Source: Marvania coccoides (lineage: Eukaryota; Chlorophyta; Trebouxiophyceae; Chlorellales; Chlorellaceae). Taken from it: a stretch of 64,000 nucleotides of DNA. Positions within the stretch are counted from its first letter, which is position 1. Every line of letters starts with the position of its first letter. This document shows positions 21,662 through 35,038 of the stretch, piece by piece. The notes below the pieces were generated by a model. The model was not told the DNA's origin. It ran no database searches and was given only the letters and a program-made list of their open reading frames with translations. A program made the translations under genes and the position numbers. Location of the stretch: contig OY978101.1 in the NCBI GenBank assembly GCA_963854735.1, forward strand, positions 248,001-312,000, written 5' to 3'.

Positions 21662-22872
21662 ATGCGTCGCCAGCTGATCGCTCAACTTGCGAGAGTCTCT
21701 TCCGAGGCTTCCACGCTGCAGCAGGCTCCCTTCTCGGCAGCAAGGAGCTTGATCACGGTACGTAATCTCGGCTGTATTTTTTGGGACGCGAAACCGAACC
21801 CTCCAGTCCCTCCCACACGATGTTCACCAGGTCATCTCTCCTTTTCAGATTGCTGCTCCCAGAGCCTGGGCTCTCCAGGCACAGGACCCCTCCCAGCAGC
21901 CGACATGTCTCAAGGACGCTCTGCGCCCACAAACCCCCTCTTTCGGTGCGCCACACCCTCCCTTTTATCCCACAAAATAACTCGAATTCACTAAATTGTA
22001 TTTTGCTCACCCCCCAAAACTCCTCGCCTCTTTCGTGCAGCGCTGTCATGGCACAGCATGCAGAAACGCAGCATGTTCATCCAAACGCAGCCCACCCCCA
22101 ACCCCACCTCCCTCATGTTTCTCCCTGGCAAACCCGTTCTGGAAGGCGGCAGCAAAAATTTCGCCAGCGCCCGCGAGGGCATGGCCTCCCCGCTGGCCAA
22201 GCGCCTGTTTCAAATAGACGGCGTCAACAACGTGTTTTTCGGCTCGGATTTCGTCACAGTGACCAAGAGCGATGACTACTCATGGGCTGTGCTCAAACCC
22301 GACGTGTTTGCCGCCATCACGGAGTTCTACGCGGCAGGGGAGCCGGTGGTGTACGATGTGGAGGCGGACGCCAGCGTGTCCGAACACCTCATCGCAGGTA
22401 ATGATTTTTTTTTTGTATTTAATTTCCTGGCATTTTCAAACTTGTCGCCGTTGATGTTTCAACATTAATGCATGGCCTCGATCAAGCTTTGTGTGAGAAT
22501 CTCTCCCCTCCAAGCTTCTTTCTTACTCACATTTTATTTCTTTCTTCCTTGCGTTGTACTGCAGAGGACGACGACGAGGTTGTGGCGATGATCAAGGAGC
22601 TGCTGGAGACGCGAATTCGCCCGGCGGTGATGGAGGACGGCGGCGACATCGTGTTCCGCGAGTTTGACACCGACACCGGCGTCGTCACCCTCAAAATGAT
22701 GGGCGCGTGCAGCGGTTGCCCCTCCAGCGCGGTGACGTTGAAGAGCGGCATAGAGAACATGCTCATGCACTACATCCCTGAGGTGAAGGGCGTGGTGGAG
22801 GCGGGGCCGGATGAAGGGGAGGCGGAAGGGCTGAAGGCCTTCCACAAAATGGAACAGCACCTGTCGAATTGA
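21662..22872 (+). CDS. NFU1: Mitochondrial NFU-type iron-sulfur cluster carrier
   Basis: Four exons: 21662-21757, 21849-21945, 22041-22397, 22565-22872; 285 residues. The N-terminus is basic and hydroxylated ([17 protein letters not shown]), consistent with a mitochondrial presequence. The Nfu N-terminal domain begins with [19 protein letters not shown]. The C-terminal NifU-like domain carries [13 protein letters not shown] and the cluster-binding CSGC pair followed by PSS. Family role: receives Fe-S clusters from the ISC machinery and passes them to clients such as lipoyl synthase. It corresponds to plant NFU4/NFU5. All introns have GT-AG borders and the length is typical. Confidence 0.9.
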
Positions 22873-23134
22873 TCTCAAACGAATGAATGCATCGCTGTTG
22901 TTGAAAGGGGACGGGCGGGGGAGAGGAAAGAGGAGAATGCAGTGGAGGACGGCTGGCGCGGAGCTGCTTGAAGTTGGTTGGTGTTAATGAGGTTTCCTCG
23001 TCCTCTGGCTGGCTGCCTAGGGGGGGAAATGGCTGCCCACCACAAAAAATGGCCGAGCAGTGAAGAGCTTTTTTGAGGTGTAAATACTAATTTTTCTTTT
23101 AATAATAATAATTATTATAATTTTACCTGTAAAT

Positions 23135-24201
23135 ATGATTTCGTTGCAAGGTCGCCAAGCGGTTTTCACGCCGGTATATGGCAGCAGGCTTGGAGAAAGA
23201 AGAACAAGATGTAATCTGAAGCGACCATTTCAAGCAGGCAGCCCCCAGAGTTGCAGGCGCATATCTATGAAGAGTTCATTGCAAGAAGAGCGAGGCGAGG
23301 TATACTATCCTGGAACCTACGGCCGCTGGAAAATCGAGAAAAGTGATCTTGTTGAGGTGCGATATTATACATGTCTGCATGATAGCTTTTACTGCGTCTG
23401 AATATGTATATCAAAACGCCGCGACTAAGATTCTTCAGCAATCCCCCCCCCCCCCCCCCAAAGTATCCTCCGACCGCTGCCCTTCTTTTCTTCCCTAGGT
23501 GTGGACCTACCGAGCAGCCATCTCAGCGGTGGCAACAAGTTTTGTGGCCGGCGTCGCCTTGGCCGCCCTCGCCCCGCCCTCTGCCCTCGCAGAATGGGGC
23601 AACGCGCTTGCCGTTTTAGGCGAGCAAGAATTTTTTTTGAGTGTGTTTATTTCAATTAAACTCAAATAAATAATTAATCAAAGGTTTTCTTTCGTTATCT
23701 CTCGATTTAGGCGGGGCTGGACTCGGGGTTGCTCTCATTCAAATTCACATCTACGTGACGCCCTTGAAACGAATGCTGCAAGCCTTCTGGGCGCTCGGCA
23801 CCGCAGGCGGCACCTACCTGCTGCTCACGCACACTGACGCGCCCTCTTTACCAGCCTACGTCTTTGAAAACCCCTCAGCCGTTTGGCTTATCGGCCCGGC
23901 ATTTGCGGCGCTCACCGGTCTCACCTTTAAAGAAGGGATGTGCTACGGCAAGGGAGAAGCCTTTGCCCTGACTTTGGCCATCCCTGCGTTGCTGCTGCTG
24001 CACTTGTTCGTCGGCAATGAGGGCGTGGACAGGGGGCTGTCGGTGGTGGTTGCAGGACTGTTGGCGGTGTTTGCGGGGAGAAAATTCACGCAGCCGGTGA
24101 AGGACGACATCGGCGACGGCAGCGTGTTTAAGTTTATGAAGTTGAGCCCCGAGGAGCAGGATGCGACGCTGAGGGCGCTGCAGCGGCAGGAAGGGGAGTA
24201 A
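23135..24201 (+). CDS. DUF2301 plastid integral membrane protein
   Basis: Three exons: 23135-23356, 23499-23619, 23711-24201; 277 residues. The first 45 or so residues are basic and serine-rich, fitting a plastid transit peptide. Mature start: YYPGTYGRWKIEKSDLVEVW, the conserved opening of the cyanobacterial/plant DUF2301 family. Then follow several hydrophobic helices and the signature FKEGMCYGKGEAFALT. Function is unknown; the family is shared by cyanobacteria and plastid-bearing eukaryotes. Intron 1 contains a run of about 16 C near 23443-23459. Intron 2 begins with GC (GCGAGC at 23620), the only donor that joins AVLG to GAGLGVAL in frame. Confidence 0.8.
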
Positions 24202-24941
24202 GGATTGGACGAGAGATGCAGCAGCAGCAGCTCATTTTATACGATATGCCTTATTTTTTCTAGGAGATAGGCCCCCATTAAAGGTCTGTTATTGTTGTAA
24301 CCGATTCAGAATCAGATTCAGAGCTGCAGCAGCGACCGGTGGGTGGGGCTTCCATTGTGAGGGCGGTGCTGTTATTTGGAAATTCCCAGACCCATCCCGC
24401 CGCCGCACGGTCTCCCAAGGGCATTCCCCCAGGGGCAGATGATCGAATGCCAGAGATTCTGGCTTGGCGTTAGAACTTGTTGAGTTCGGGTGTATATTCG
24501 GGCGACTTACCAATACAAACACAACAACAACTCTTTTTTGTGGGTTCCCCACAATTTTTCCGGGGGTGCTTTTTCGGGAATAGTTAAAAAAAACTTATTA
24601 TTTATACTATAATGATTAACCCCTGTTATTTCCCCGAGGAACGTGATTTTACTTGCCATTTAACAAGTTAAATTAAAGGTAGTTGCATTATGCTGCTTAT
24701 TTCATGCTGCAATAAATCCATTCTACTAACACAATAATCTAATCGATTCTATTTCAATCCAACCAAAACCAGCAGCTGGCCCACATTTGAAATTCAGTTG
24801 GTCGTGGCCTGCGAGAGCAATCTTCGATTGTGCGGTAAAATTGCCTTCACAGACAATAAAAACAATGGTCACAATGTGCAATTTATGGCTGCCCCTGATC
24901 AAGCACAAATTGAATTTGTAACACTATAAACTATAAACTAA
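24202..24941. other. Intergenic region with a dispersed repeat copy
   Basis: No gene recognised. The block at about 24382-24450 (tcccagacccatcccgccgc, then a stretch ending in aggggcagat) is a diverged copy of 18765-18815. The remainder is AT-rich. Confidence 0.5.
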
Positions 24942-27514
24942 ATGACATTCCTTCCCCCGAAAGTGGTTCCAGGGCGAGTTAGCGATCAATTTACCGGAAA
25001 TTTCAGCAACAACATCCACCCATCGTTTGAACAATTCCAACAGTGCAGGAGCGAGGAGTCTGAGTGGGGCCAAACTTGCTATTCCATTCCAAATTATCGC
25101 TTCGAAGTTGCTGGCAGCTTAAATGGACCTTTGCCTCCTTTACGAGAAGGAGAAGGCAGAGTGCTGGGCGTGACGCTGTCGTGTCCAGCCTACGAGGCGT
25201 GCCGTAAAACTACCGATGCCTTCATTCAATTCATGGCGGCGGCGGCAGTTGATTCTCTGCAAGGCGCTGAGAACCCCAAGCCCCTCAGAAAGATCGTTCC
25301 TATGATCAAAGTTGACGAATATGTGACCAAAAAAAGGCGAGACGCCATCGTAAACTGCCTGGAGAAGCTCATCAGCGAAGCGGCAGGCAGAGTCCCTTTT
25401 TCGGAGCTTTCCGAGCTTCCCATTGAGGCTCCGCCCCTTCACCCGTCCCTGGAAGCATTCAAAGTGTCTTCGGACGACCCTCGCAGAGGCCTGGCGGCAG
25501 ACCCCTCGGCGATGGGCCTTCGGGTGAGGGCAGGTGCCGCACCGATTGAGCCGTTTCAAGTAGTGGGCATTTACAAGGGCCTCCAGCTGTTCTACCAAGA
25601 CTTTGAGGCCATGTGCAAGGATGAGAGGCTGGCTGAGGACCTGGGATACGTGACACCATGCCAGCTGGCCACCAAGCTGGAATCTTACGCTGCTGATTAA
25701 GGTGCCTAATTTGCTTTGGTGCCTCTTCAGAGAGCTTAATTACCCTCCCCAGGGTACTGATCATTTTTACTTTCTCAGACCGAGTGCAGGGCGTGACTGT
25801 GAGGGAGTGCCCCGAAGCTCGCTTCTGCTGGGCCGCCACCGACGGCGTGTACCGCAACAAACCCTCGTGGTTAGTCACAACAGCGTTTCTTTACGGCGAT
25901 CTGACGTGCCTCATCAACGACCCCACGCTAGACCCCTTCCAAGACAACCTGCGGCCAGGAGCGGAGCCCCCTCGCATGGCGCCGCCCAACTGCAAGCTGA
26001 TTCCTTGCCTGTTGTGGGGGTGGCCCTTCATTGTCATGGTCTCGATTGCTAAAATCAAACCAGGGCAGGAGCTGCTGTAAGTTTTAGTTTATTTCTCATA
26101 TACAACGGGGCCCCGAAGGGTCTTGTTTTCGAACTCTGCTGCCGATGTTTCAACATCCTAGCATTTAGTATTTACCATGCCGTATTATATTTCCACCAAC
26201 CTATGTACAGCTACCTGTATAGCGACGGGGCCTCTCTCGAAGGATACTGGTCAAACATGCGGGACGTCATGAAGGCAGAGCAAGGAGAAGTGGGGCGGCT
26301 GCAAGCGTTGAACAAAGCTGCAGAGGTGGAAGCGCAGCTGTTGAAAATGCGGGAAGCCTTGGCGACGGCAAATGAGGAGTTGACTAGGAAGCGGAGGCGC
26401 ATTGAGGTGTTAGAGGTAGAGGCAAAGCGGGCAAGGAAAGAAACAGAGGAGGCGCGGCTTGAGGCTGAGCGCGCAAAAGAGACGGCGGACCTGGAGAAGG
26501 TGCGGGCAGCGGAGAAACAGGCGGCGATGGAGCTCAAGTACGAACAAGAGCTGGAGAAGCTGCGGAAAGAGGTTGAGACATCTCAGCAGGGGGGAGGGAA
26601 AGAAGCGCTGACTGGGGCTCCCGCCACTGCCGCCTCTCCGCCCCAACCAATTACAGGCATCCATGGAGGAATGGAAATAACTCCTTCGCCAACTGAGCCT
26701 TTGACGGCGACGGTAGACGAGGAACGCGTTTCCACAACGCCACACTCTCGCTACCGGAAAACAGCACATTTGCTGCCTTCTGCTGAAGACCAGCTGCAGC
26801 CGCTGAATAGCGCGGGAACCACCTCCGCCCTGCGCCCCCCCGCCCCTCCAGTTTTAAGGAAATCTAATGCTGGTCAAATAGAAAGGACCGACAGCATGGA
26901 CAGCATGCCGGTGCTGCAGCAGACCAAGTCGAGAAAAGTTGGGTTTCTGCGGCAGTCTCACGCCGCGGTAGACTCTCCCGTGGTTGCATCCGCATCTCAA
27001 CCCCAGCAACTCGGGATTGGCGGTGCAGCGGCAGTGGCGGTGGCAGGCCGACGAGACTCGTTGGGGCCCAGCAGCGCCAGTGGTGACGAGAACGCACAGC
27101 TGCCCCTGGGAATGGTGCACATCGAGGGTGCTAAACTCGCGTAAGCCTGCAGGCATTCGAAACATTTATTTCTGGGGATTTCCGTCACACTTGTGGACAG
27201 CAGGCGAGGTATTAACGTAATCAACTAATTTTAACAGTCGAAAACTACCGCCCGGTTCCATTGCTAGTTCAAGTCAAGTGGTACCCCGCTTTCAAAGACA
27301 CACAGGTTCCCATGCATTGGTTAGTACAGGCCATCATTGCGGTTTCAATTTTGACTCCTCTGAATGGAAATGTGAATCGACGTGTCCTCACCAGGAAGTC
27401 GTGCATGCTGCAAAGCATGGTCCAGGGTTCCTAAACTCAATGCAAGCAGAGCCTTCTGTGGCTCCTGAAAATAAACAAATTGACAAAAGAAATTGGCACA
27501 AGCCCTTTCGATGA
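24942..27514 (+). CDS. Divergent SET-like domain protein with C-terminal coiled coil
   Basis: Four exons: 24942-25695, 25779-26076, 26211-27140, 27238-27514; 752 residues. Residues about 200-365 resemble a SET domain: VGIYKGLQLFYQD, then GDLTCLINDPTLDPF in the place of the usual GN.RF.NH, PNCKL, and IVMVSIAKIKPGQELL followed by YLYSD and GYW. A coiled coil (about 365-470) and a low-complexity tail follow. The catalytic NHSCxPN motif is degenerate, so activity is doubtful. The exon 1/exon 2 join needs a non-GT donor: frame continuity requires exon 1 to end at 25695, where the intron starts ATTAAG; continuing in frame hits TAA at 25698. An alternative is that the gene is truncated there. Confidence 0.65.
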
Positions 27515-27568
27515 ATATTAAATCCAGCATTTTCGAGAGAATAAAAATTAAAACCAAAATATTGCAAA

Positions 27569-28574
27569 ATGGCTGAAGAGCAGTGGCATCTGCGAACGCC
27601 CAATCCCACCAATCCGATCGTTTTTTTCGGTATGATTTAAATTTGAGCTCGCTGTTATGAACGCCCTCCAATAGATTGGATGTTCCTCTGACAATGGCAT
27701 TAATAACACGAGTATAAACGCATGTTTTTGTTTGTTTGCAGATGTTTCGATCGGTGGCATGCCTGCTGGCAGGATAATAATGGAGCTCTTCGCGGATATC
27801 TGCCCAAGAACATGTGAAAATTTCAGACAACTGTGCACAGGCGAATTTAGGTGCGCCGTTGTTGCGCGCATGTCCAGATTTTGTAAGGCTAGCTCCGCCA
27901 CGACCGCCTCTTCATTGCCCCATTAACCTATTCATGTTGCAGGAAAAACGAGCATCCAGTGGGCTACAAAGAGTGCCCGTTCCACAGGGTACGCTGTACA
28001 TTCCCATCTCCTTCATTAACATATGCAGGGCTTTATTCAATAGCGGACGTCTTATTTGGTTTCTCCCCCCCCCCCCCCCCCCCCACCCACCCACCCACCC
28101 ACACACCCACCCACCCACCCACCCACCCACCCACACACCCACCCACACACACCCACACCCACCCACACACACCCACACACACACACACACCGCCATTTCT
28201 TCTGACGCCACGTTTCCATCTTTCTCTTGCCACCGCAGATCATCAAGGGGTTCATGATCCAGGGCGGCGATTTCGTAAAGGGCGACGGCACCGGCGCACT
28301 CTCAATCTACGGCAGCAGGTTCGAGGACGAAAATTTCACGGCCACGCACACCGGGCCCGGCCTTTTGTCCATGGCGAACTCGGGTCCCAACAGCAACGGC
28401 TGCCAGTTCTTCATCACCTGCGCTAAGACGGACTGGTTGGACAAGAAGCACGTCGTGTTTGGGCGGTGCATAGGAGAGAGCCTGCTGACGGTGCGCAAGC
28501 TGGAGGCGGTGGCCACGGGGCCCAATAACAAGCCCAAGCTGCCCTGCGTCATCTCAGAGTGCGGGGAAATGTAA
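27569..28574 (+). CDS. PPIH: Peptidyl-prolyl cis-trans isomerase H (spliceosomal cyclophilin)
   Basis: Four exons: 27569-27629, 27742-27850, 27943-27988, 28239-28574; 183 residues (human PPIH has 177). Signature blocks: [67 protein letters not shown] and C-terminal CGEM. These match the cyclophilin H (USA-CyP) subfamily, including catalytic Arg, Phe, Gln and Trp positions. Role: peptidyl-prolyl isomerase bound to the U4/U6 snRNP protein PRP4. The start ATG gives an N-terminal extension like that of human PPIH. The third intron (27989-28238) holds a long C/A-rich simple repeat. Confidence 0.93.
28064..28192 (+). repeat. Poly-C followed by (CCCA)n/(CA)n simple repeat
   Basis: About 18-20 C residues are followed by about 110 bp of CCCA and CACA units within the third intron of the cyclophilin H gene. 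It sits about 45 bp upstream of the intron's acceptor. Confidence 0.95.
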
Positions 28575-28914
28575 TTGAGGAAGAGATATGTTCTGGAAAG
28601 AAAGAAATGCTGCATGGCGAGTTTTGCCAGTGGAGCTTTGCTTTGCTTCCATGGTAGTTGAGTGGGTGAGTGTTCGCACACGATTCAAGCGGTAAAGCTA
28701 TGCGAGTTGGTCACGGTCAGGGGCCGCGTTTCGCTCCCGCCATTTTCGGGGAGGGGGAGAAATAATCTGCCCTTGCGATGCAAACAATCCCGAAATTACA
28801 TTAATTTATTACTTGCTCAGTGAAAAAAAGAAAAAAAAGAAATTACATACAGCGGTAGCATTGCTTTGCAGGGTGCCACACATTGGTAGCGATATAATAA
28901 TTCGAAGATTTTAC
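28575..28914. other. Convergent spacer, no gene seen
   Basis: 340 bp between the stops of cyclophilin H (plus) and DHFR-TS (minus). Contains an A/G-rich run (gaaaaaaagaaaaaaaag) near 28820. No coding or RNA gene is recognised. Confidence 0.5.
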
Positions 28915-31099
<2,185 letters not shown>

Positions 31100-31540
31100 T
31101 TTGGCGGCTGCAGGATGCTTCGGCGGTGTCGGAGGTGAGACGAGAGGGGTGGAGCAGCGGGGGACGCGCGAGGGTGCCGCAGACGTGATCAAATTCAAAC
31201 TCGGTTGTTGTTGTTGTTGTTTTGTAACAATCACAGGGGAACGACGATCAGTGGCCAATCGGCTGCCCAATTGAACCCTGGCGTTTTATAGATAGAATAA
31301 AAACTGTTTACAGTCTTAAAAATAAAAAATAGCCGGATCAGAGGGCAAAACACAGTTTTTGCTTTCTATCATTTTCAACTTGCGAATTTGGCGCCTGTGC
31401 ACAATTTTTTTAGCTGAACAGCGATCAGACTGGTTTTGGCGACTCTAAATTTAAATTGCAACGCGCAGGGAGCGGCAAGAGCGAGGGGACCACGCAGCGG
31501 AGATAGTCACACACGAAAAAACAACCGTCGCTGCGAAACC
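31100..31540. promoter_or_regulatory. Divergent spacer between DHFR-TS and a membrane-protein gene
   Basis: 441 bp. The part next to DHFR-TS (to about 31270) is open in the DHFR frame, contains a (TTG)n run at about 31202-31220, and is GC-richer than the rest. The distal part is AT-rich. Both promoters must lie here; no element recognised. Confidence 0.4.
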
Positions 31541-32883
31541 ATGGCCTCTGAGCTCTCAAGATTCATCGGCAAGTGCAAATAACAACCACAGTCCACCCCA
31601 TACTTTTGCATCTCACCCCCTGTCCAACTGTTGCAGAGGACGAGCTCAAGTCGCAGGGCATTCACGACGATGAGGAGCAGCGACTGCTGTCCAACCTTCG
31701 AGTCAAGGTATTTCAACCCCCAATTATGGATCGGCAGCCCTCAGGCACCGCGATCCCATGGTTCCCGCCCCCTTTCCCTCACTAATTTACCACTTCTGTT
31801 TCCCCCCACGCAGCCCCTGTCAGTCGAGGCTCAAGGCCAGTCCACGAGGTGGAGCGCCAAGAAGAAGCTGCTAGTGTTTGGGGGCATCCTGCTGGTGGCT
31901 GTGATCGGCCTGGTGGTGCTGTTTGCGTACATGCGGGGCGGGAGTTTAACAACGAGAGACTTGGAAAAAGTGCAAGACAAGGCTGCCAAGACGGGCAAGG
32001 CGCCGCGGAAGCCGGCGCCGCAGAAGACGCCGGTGCCGCAGCCCCAGCCGCAGGGGCAGGATGAGAATGACGAGTACGAAGAGGAGGTGAAGAAAACAGA
32101 GGCCCCCACGAAGGCTGCAAAGAAGTCTACTGACTACGAGGAGGAGGACTACGAGGAGGAGGAGAAGAAGAAAGAAAGTCCTTCCCCCAGCCCCTCTCCC
32201 AGTCCGAGCCCTAGCCCTGCCGCTGCTGAGGCACCCGCTGGATCCGCGGAGGCGAAGAAGGAGGAGGCCCCTGCGCCCGACAAGGAGAAGAAAAAGAAGA
32301 ACGCTGATTATGATTATGGTACGTGGGAGGTGGGGTTTGGGGGGGGGGGGGTGAATTTCATACCGCTGAATGGGTCTGGGGCACATTGACATGACATAGT
32401 ATGGCAAACCTTCTTGTATTGTTTTTTACGTCTTACCCGACTGTCGCTGTTTCGTTCTCTGCCTGCAGAGTATGATTACTCCGAGGAGGAAAAGAAGAAG
32501 AAAGATGCGAAAAAGCCCGCCGCCAAGGATGCCGGTGAGTTGGCGTTGGCCGATCTGACTGTATTTTTTTAGGGAGCGCCTGCGGTCAATCTTGGCATAA
32601 GCTATTGCAAAATGCTCTTGAACTGCCCATCAATTTTGTTTTTAATGAATTCTATGCTGGACGCCCGTTTTAACGCTTTCTGAATCTAACGATTTCATGT
32701 CTCCGCTCTGCTCTCTCAGATGAGTATGAAGACTACGACGAGGCCCCTAAGAAGAAATCGACCGAGGACGAGTACGATGAGTACGAAGAATACAGCGCAG
32801 GCAAGCCTAAAACCACCGGCAGGAGGCTGCTCAGCGCTCTCCGGTCTGTGCAGCGGCGGCGCAAGTTGGCTTCGGCAGCATGA
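31541..32883 (+). CDS. Single-pass membrane protein with charged Lys/Glu/Tyr-rich C-terminal tail
   Basis: Five exons: 31541-31568, 31637-31707, 31814-32318, 32469-32534, 32720-32883; 277 residues. A short N-terminal region (EDELKSQGIHDDEEQRLLSN) precedes one transmembrane helix (LLVFGGILLVAVIGLVVLFAY, with the flanking lysines inside). The rest is low complexity: PAPQKTPVPQPQPQ, acidic DYEEEDYEEEEKKK, SPSPSPSPSP, then more DEYEDYDE blocks and a basic end (RRLLSALRSVQRRRKLASAA). I recognise no family. Intron 1 begins with GC (GCAAGT at 31569), the only donor joining RFI to EDELK in frame. The SP repeats would be hydroxyproline/arabinosylation sites if lumenal; topology is not certain. Confidence 0.7.
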
Positions 32884-33829
32884 TGCGCTACTTTCTTTCT
32901 TTTTTGGCTGGGTTGAGCTGGCTGCAACAGACACATCGACTAAGGAGTGATTAATGGGCGCAGCAAAAGCAGCAGCTGCTGCATTGCGTGCGCCGTGAAT
33001 TCAATAGCAGGCGCTTTTCTGGCTCTTGTTCTCTTTCAATTTGTTTTTGTATCATCATTGATTTGAAGTCTGCATATAACTACTATGTCTTTAACTTCTA
33101 GAAAATACATATGAATAAACCTGAGAGGACAGTAGCACCTGAGGCTGGTGTGATGGCGGCACCCCCCGCTCTGCAGCAAAGAGAATTCGCTGCGCTCCAC
33201 TTCCGCTAGGCTACCTGCTGTACTCCCTTTCGGCTGCGCAGTGGATGCCAGCCTGAAACACTCAACTGCTCTTGTGCGATACATAAGAGCAAATGGTTTT
33301 ACACATTATTGAATGTGGGAGCCAAGCCAAGGTAGGAGAGACTTGATGCTCCCTAGCAAAGGACCTAGTAGCAAGGGTCTCTTTGTTTTTTAATCTCGTA
33401 TAAAGAAAAGGAATGCCAGTGGATCTTAGGAGGGCTCGCCTGCTAACCAGCGGTACTTTGTGCTCAGCAGCCTTGCCGCCGGAAAAAGTGACAACCAATC
33501 AATAGCTGTGCATGCATGCCCAGTTCCAGGACAAAAAATTCAACTGAATGAAGGAAAGAACGGGGAAAAAAGAGGGAGAGGGGAAAGGGAAACAGGAATA
33601 TTGATTGTGCGGATGAATTGTCGTGTGCGAAATGATATAAAAACAGTGGAAGCCTTGATAAGTTAGGGCCTTTCCCGCCCCATCTCATAAACGTACTCTG
33701 CTAAACGCAGCTAAATTTTTGTGGGGTGTGTGCTCAGAAATGCAAATGTAATATCTCAGCTGCATTTACGGTGAGGGCGGTCAATTTTCAAACAAAACCA
33801 AAGCTGCTCATTTTTCTCCTCGATTTTCT
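32884..33829. other. Intergenic region, nothing recognised
   Basis: 946 bp between the membrane-protein gene and the 3' end of the stearoyl-ACP desaturase gene. Slightly GC-richer around 33140-33260 and purine-rich at 33540-33600, but with no convincing ORF, tRNA or repeat. Confidence 0.5.
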
Positions 33830-35038
33830 TCAGATGTGCAGCTCCTTGTTGAAGATCCAGGAGAAGGCCACGTCGGTCTTGGGCCCCTTGGCCTTGCGTG
33901 CAGCCGCCCGCTCCGCCAGCTTGCGGAACCGGTCCGGCAACTTCATGAGGTACTCCTGGGCCTGCGCCGCCTCGCCGCTCACGCCGCGCGAGTTGATCTT
34001 CCACCGCTCGACCAGGTGCTCCATGATGTCGCAGTAATCGTCAGCGCAGTACACGCCCAGCTTGTCGGCGACGTCGGAAAAGTCGGCAAACAGGTTCCTG
34101 CCGGGGTTGCGCCCGGGGTGCGACAGGTCGTCCATCATGTGCGCCGGCATCACGATCTGCTTGCGCATCATGTCGGCGAATGCCAGCATGGCGCCCTCGG
34201 GGTCCCGCACAAACAGCTCGTCCACAATGCGGGTGTACGCTATCTCGTGGCGGCTCTCGTCAGCCGCGATCGCGCCGCACACCTTGCTCAGTGTCTCGTC
34301 GCCAAACTCCAGCGCCTGGCGCGCGGTGTTGCCGTGCGACACCTTGGTCGCGCGCTCCTGGAAGGAAGTGTAGACAAAGCCCAGGTAGGGGTTGTTCTCG
34401 GTCTTGGGGTCCATGCCGCTGCCGATGAGGTTCTGGATGGTGATCTCCACGGCGCGCATGTCCACGCGGCCGCTGAGGTAGCAGTACTTGTTCATGAGGT
34501 CGCCGTGGCGGTTCTCTTCGGCCACCCACGCGCGCGTCCACCTGCCCCAGGGGGTGGGGGCCGCGCCCGTCTCGTCGCGCACGCCGTCCAGCGTGTTGAG
34601 CATGGCCATGTAGGTGGGGAGCGCCTCCTCGGTGATCATGTCTCCCACTAGAGCGACAAAGTACTCGTCAGGGAGGTCCTTGGTGCGCTGGCGCAGCTCG
34701 TGCACGGCGTCCAGGAAGTCGGGTGACTCGGGGAGGGGCAGAAAGTCGGCTGGCTGCCAGCACTTGGCCACCGGCTTGAGCAGCGGCACGATTTCTTTTT
34801 CGGCGAAATCGGACATGGAGTTGACGATCTCCAGGCGGGCGGGGGCGCATGAGTGCAGGATCTGGCCGTTCATGACGATAGGGCCCTGCTTGGGGGAGGC
34901 CTGGGCGGCGACGGCGTCCACGCGGAGGGCAGCGGAGCGGGCGAGGCGGCGGGAGGAGGAAGACGCCCTGAGGGAGGGGGGGAGCGCCAGGGGCGCGCCG
35001 AACGCGGCGCGCTGGACGCTGACCTGAGCTGCAGGCAT
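33830..35038 (-). CDS. FAB2: Plastid stearoyl-ACP 9-desaturase
   Basis: Single exon, 402 residues. The first 45 or so residues are a serine/alanine/arginine-rich transit peptide. The diiron ligands lie in the two EExxH-type helices: AEENRHG and ADESRHE, with further Glu in [15 protein letters not shown] and ENNPYLGF. Motifs such as [14 protein letters not shown] and [12 protein letters not shown] are typical of soluble acyl-ACP desaturases (about 390-400 residues in plants). It introduces the first double bond into stearoyl-ACP in the plastid stroma, using ferredoxin. The minus-strand sequence before the ATG (ctgcagaacgagaATG) looks like a splice acceptor, so a 5' UTR intron is possible. Confidence 0.96.
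   Translation of the reverse strand: MPAAQVSVQRAAFGAPLALPPSLRASSSSRRLARSAALRVDAVAAQASPKQGPIVMNGQILHSCAPARLEIVNSMSDFAEKEIVPLLKPVAKCWQPADFLPLPESPDFLDAVHELRQRTKDLPDEYFVALVGDMITEEALPTYMAMLNTLDGVRDETGAAPTPWGRWTRAWVAEENRHGDLMNKYCYLSGRVDMRAVEITIQNLIGSGMDPKTENNPYLGFVYTSFQERATKVSHGNTARQALEFGDETLSKVCGAIAADESRHEIAYTRIVDELFVRDPEGAMLAFADMMRKQIVMPAHMMDDLSHPGRNPGRNLFADFSDVADKLGVYCADDYCDIMEHLVERWKINSRGVSGEAAQAQEYLMKLPDRFRKLAERAAARKAKGPKTDVAFSWIFNKELHI

Noticed and set aside
33836..34651. 271-codon open frame antisense to the stearoyl-ACP desaturase
   Set aside because: Shadow of a strongly biased coding strand; the minus-strand product is unmistakable.
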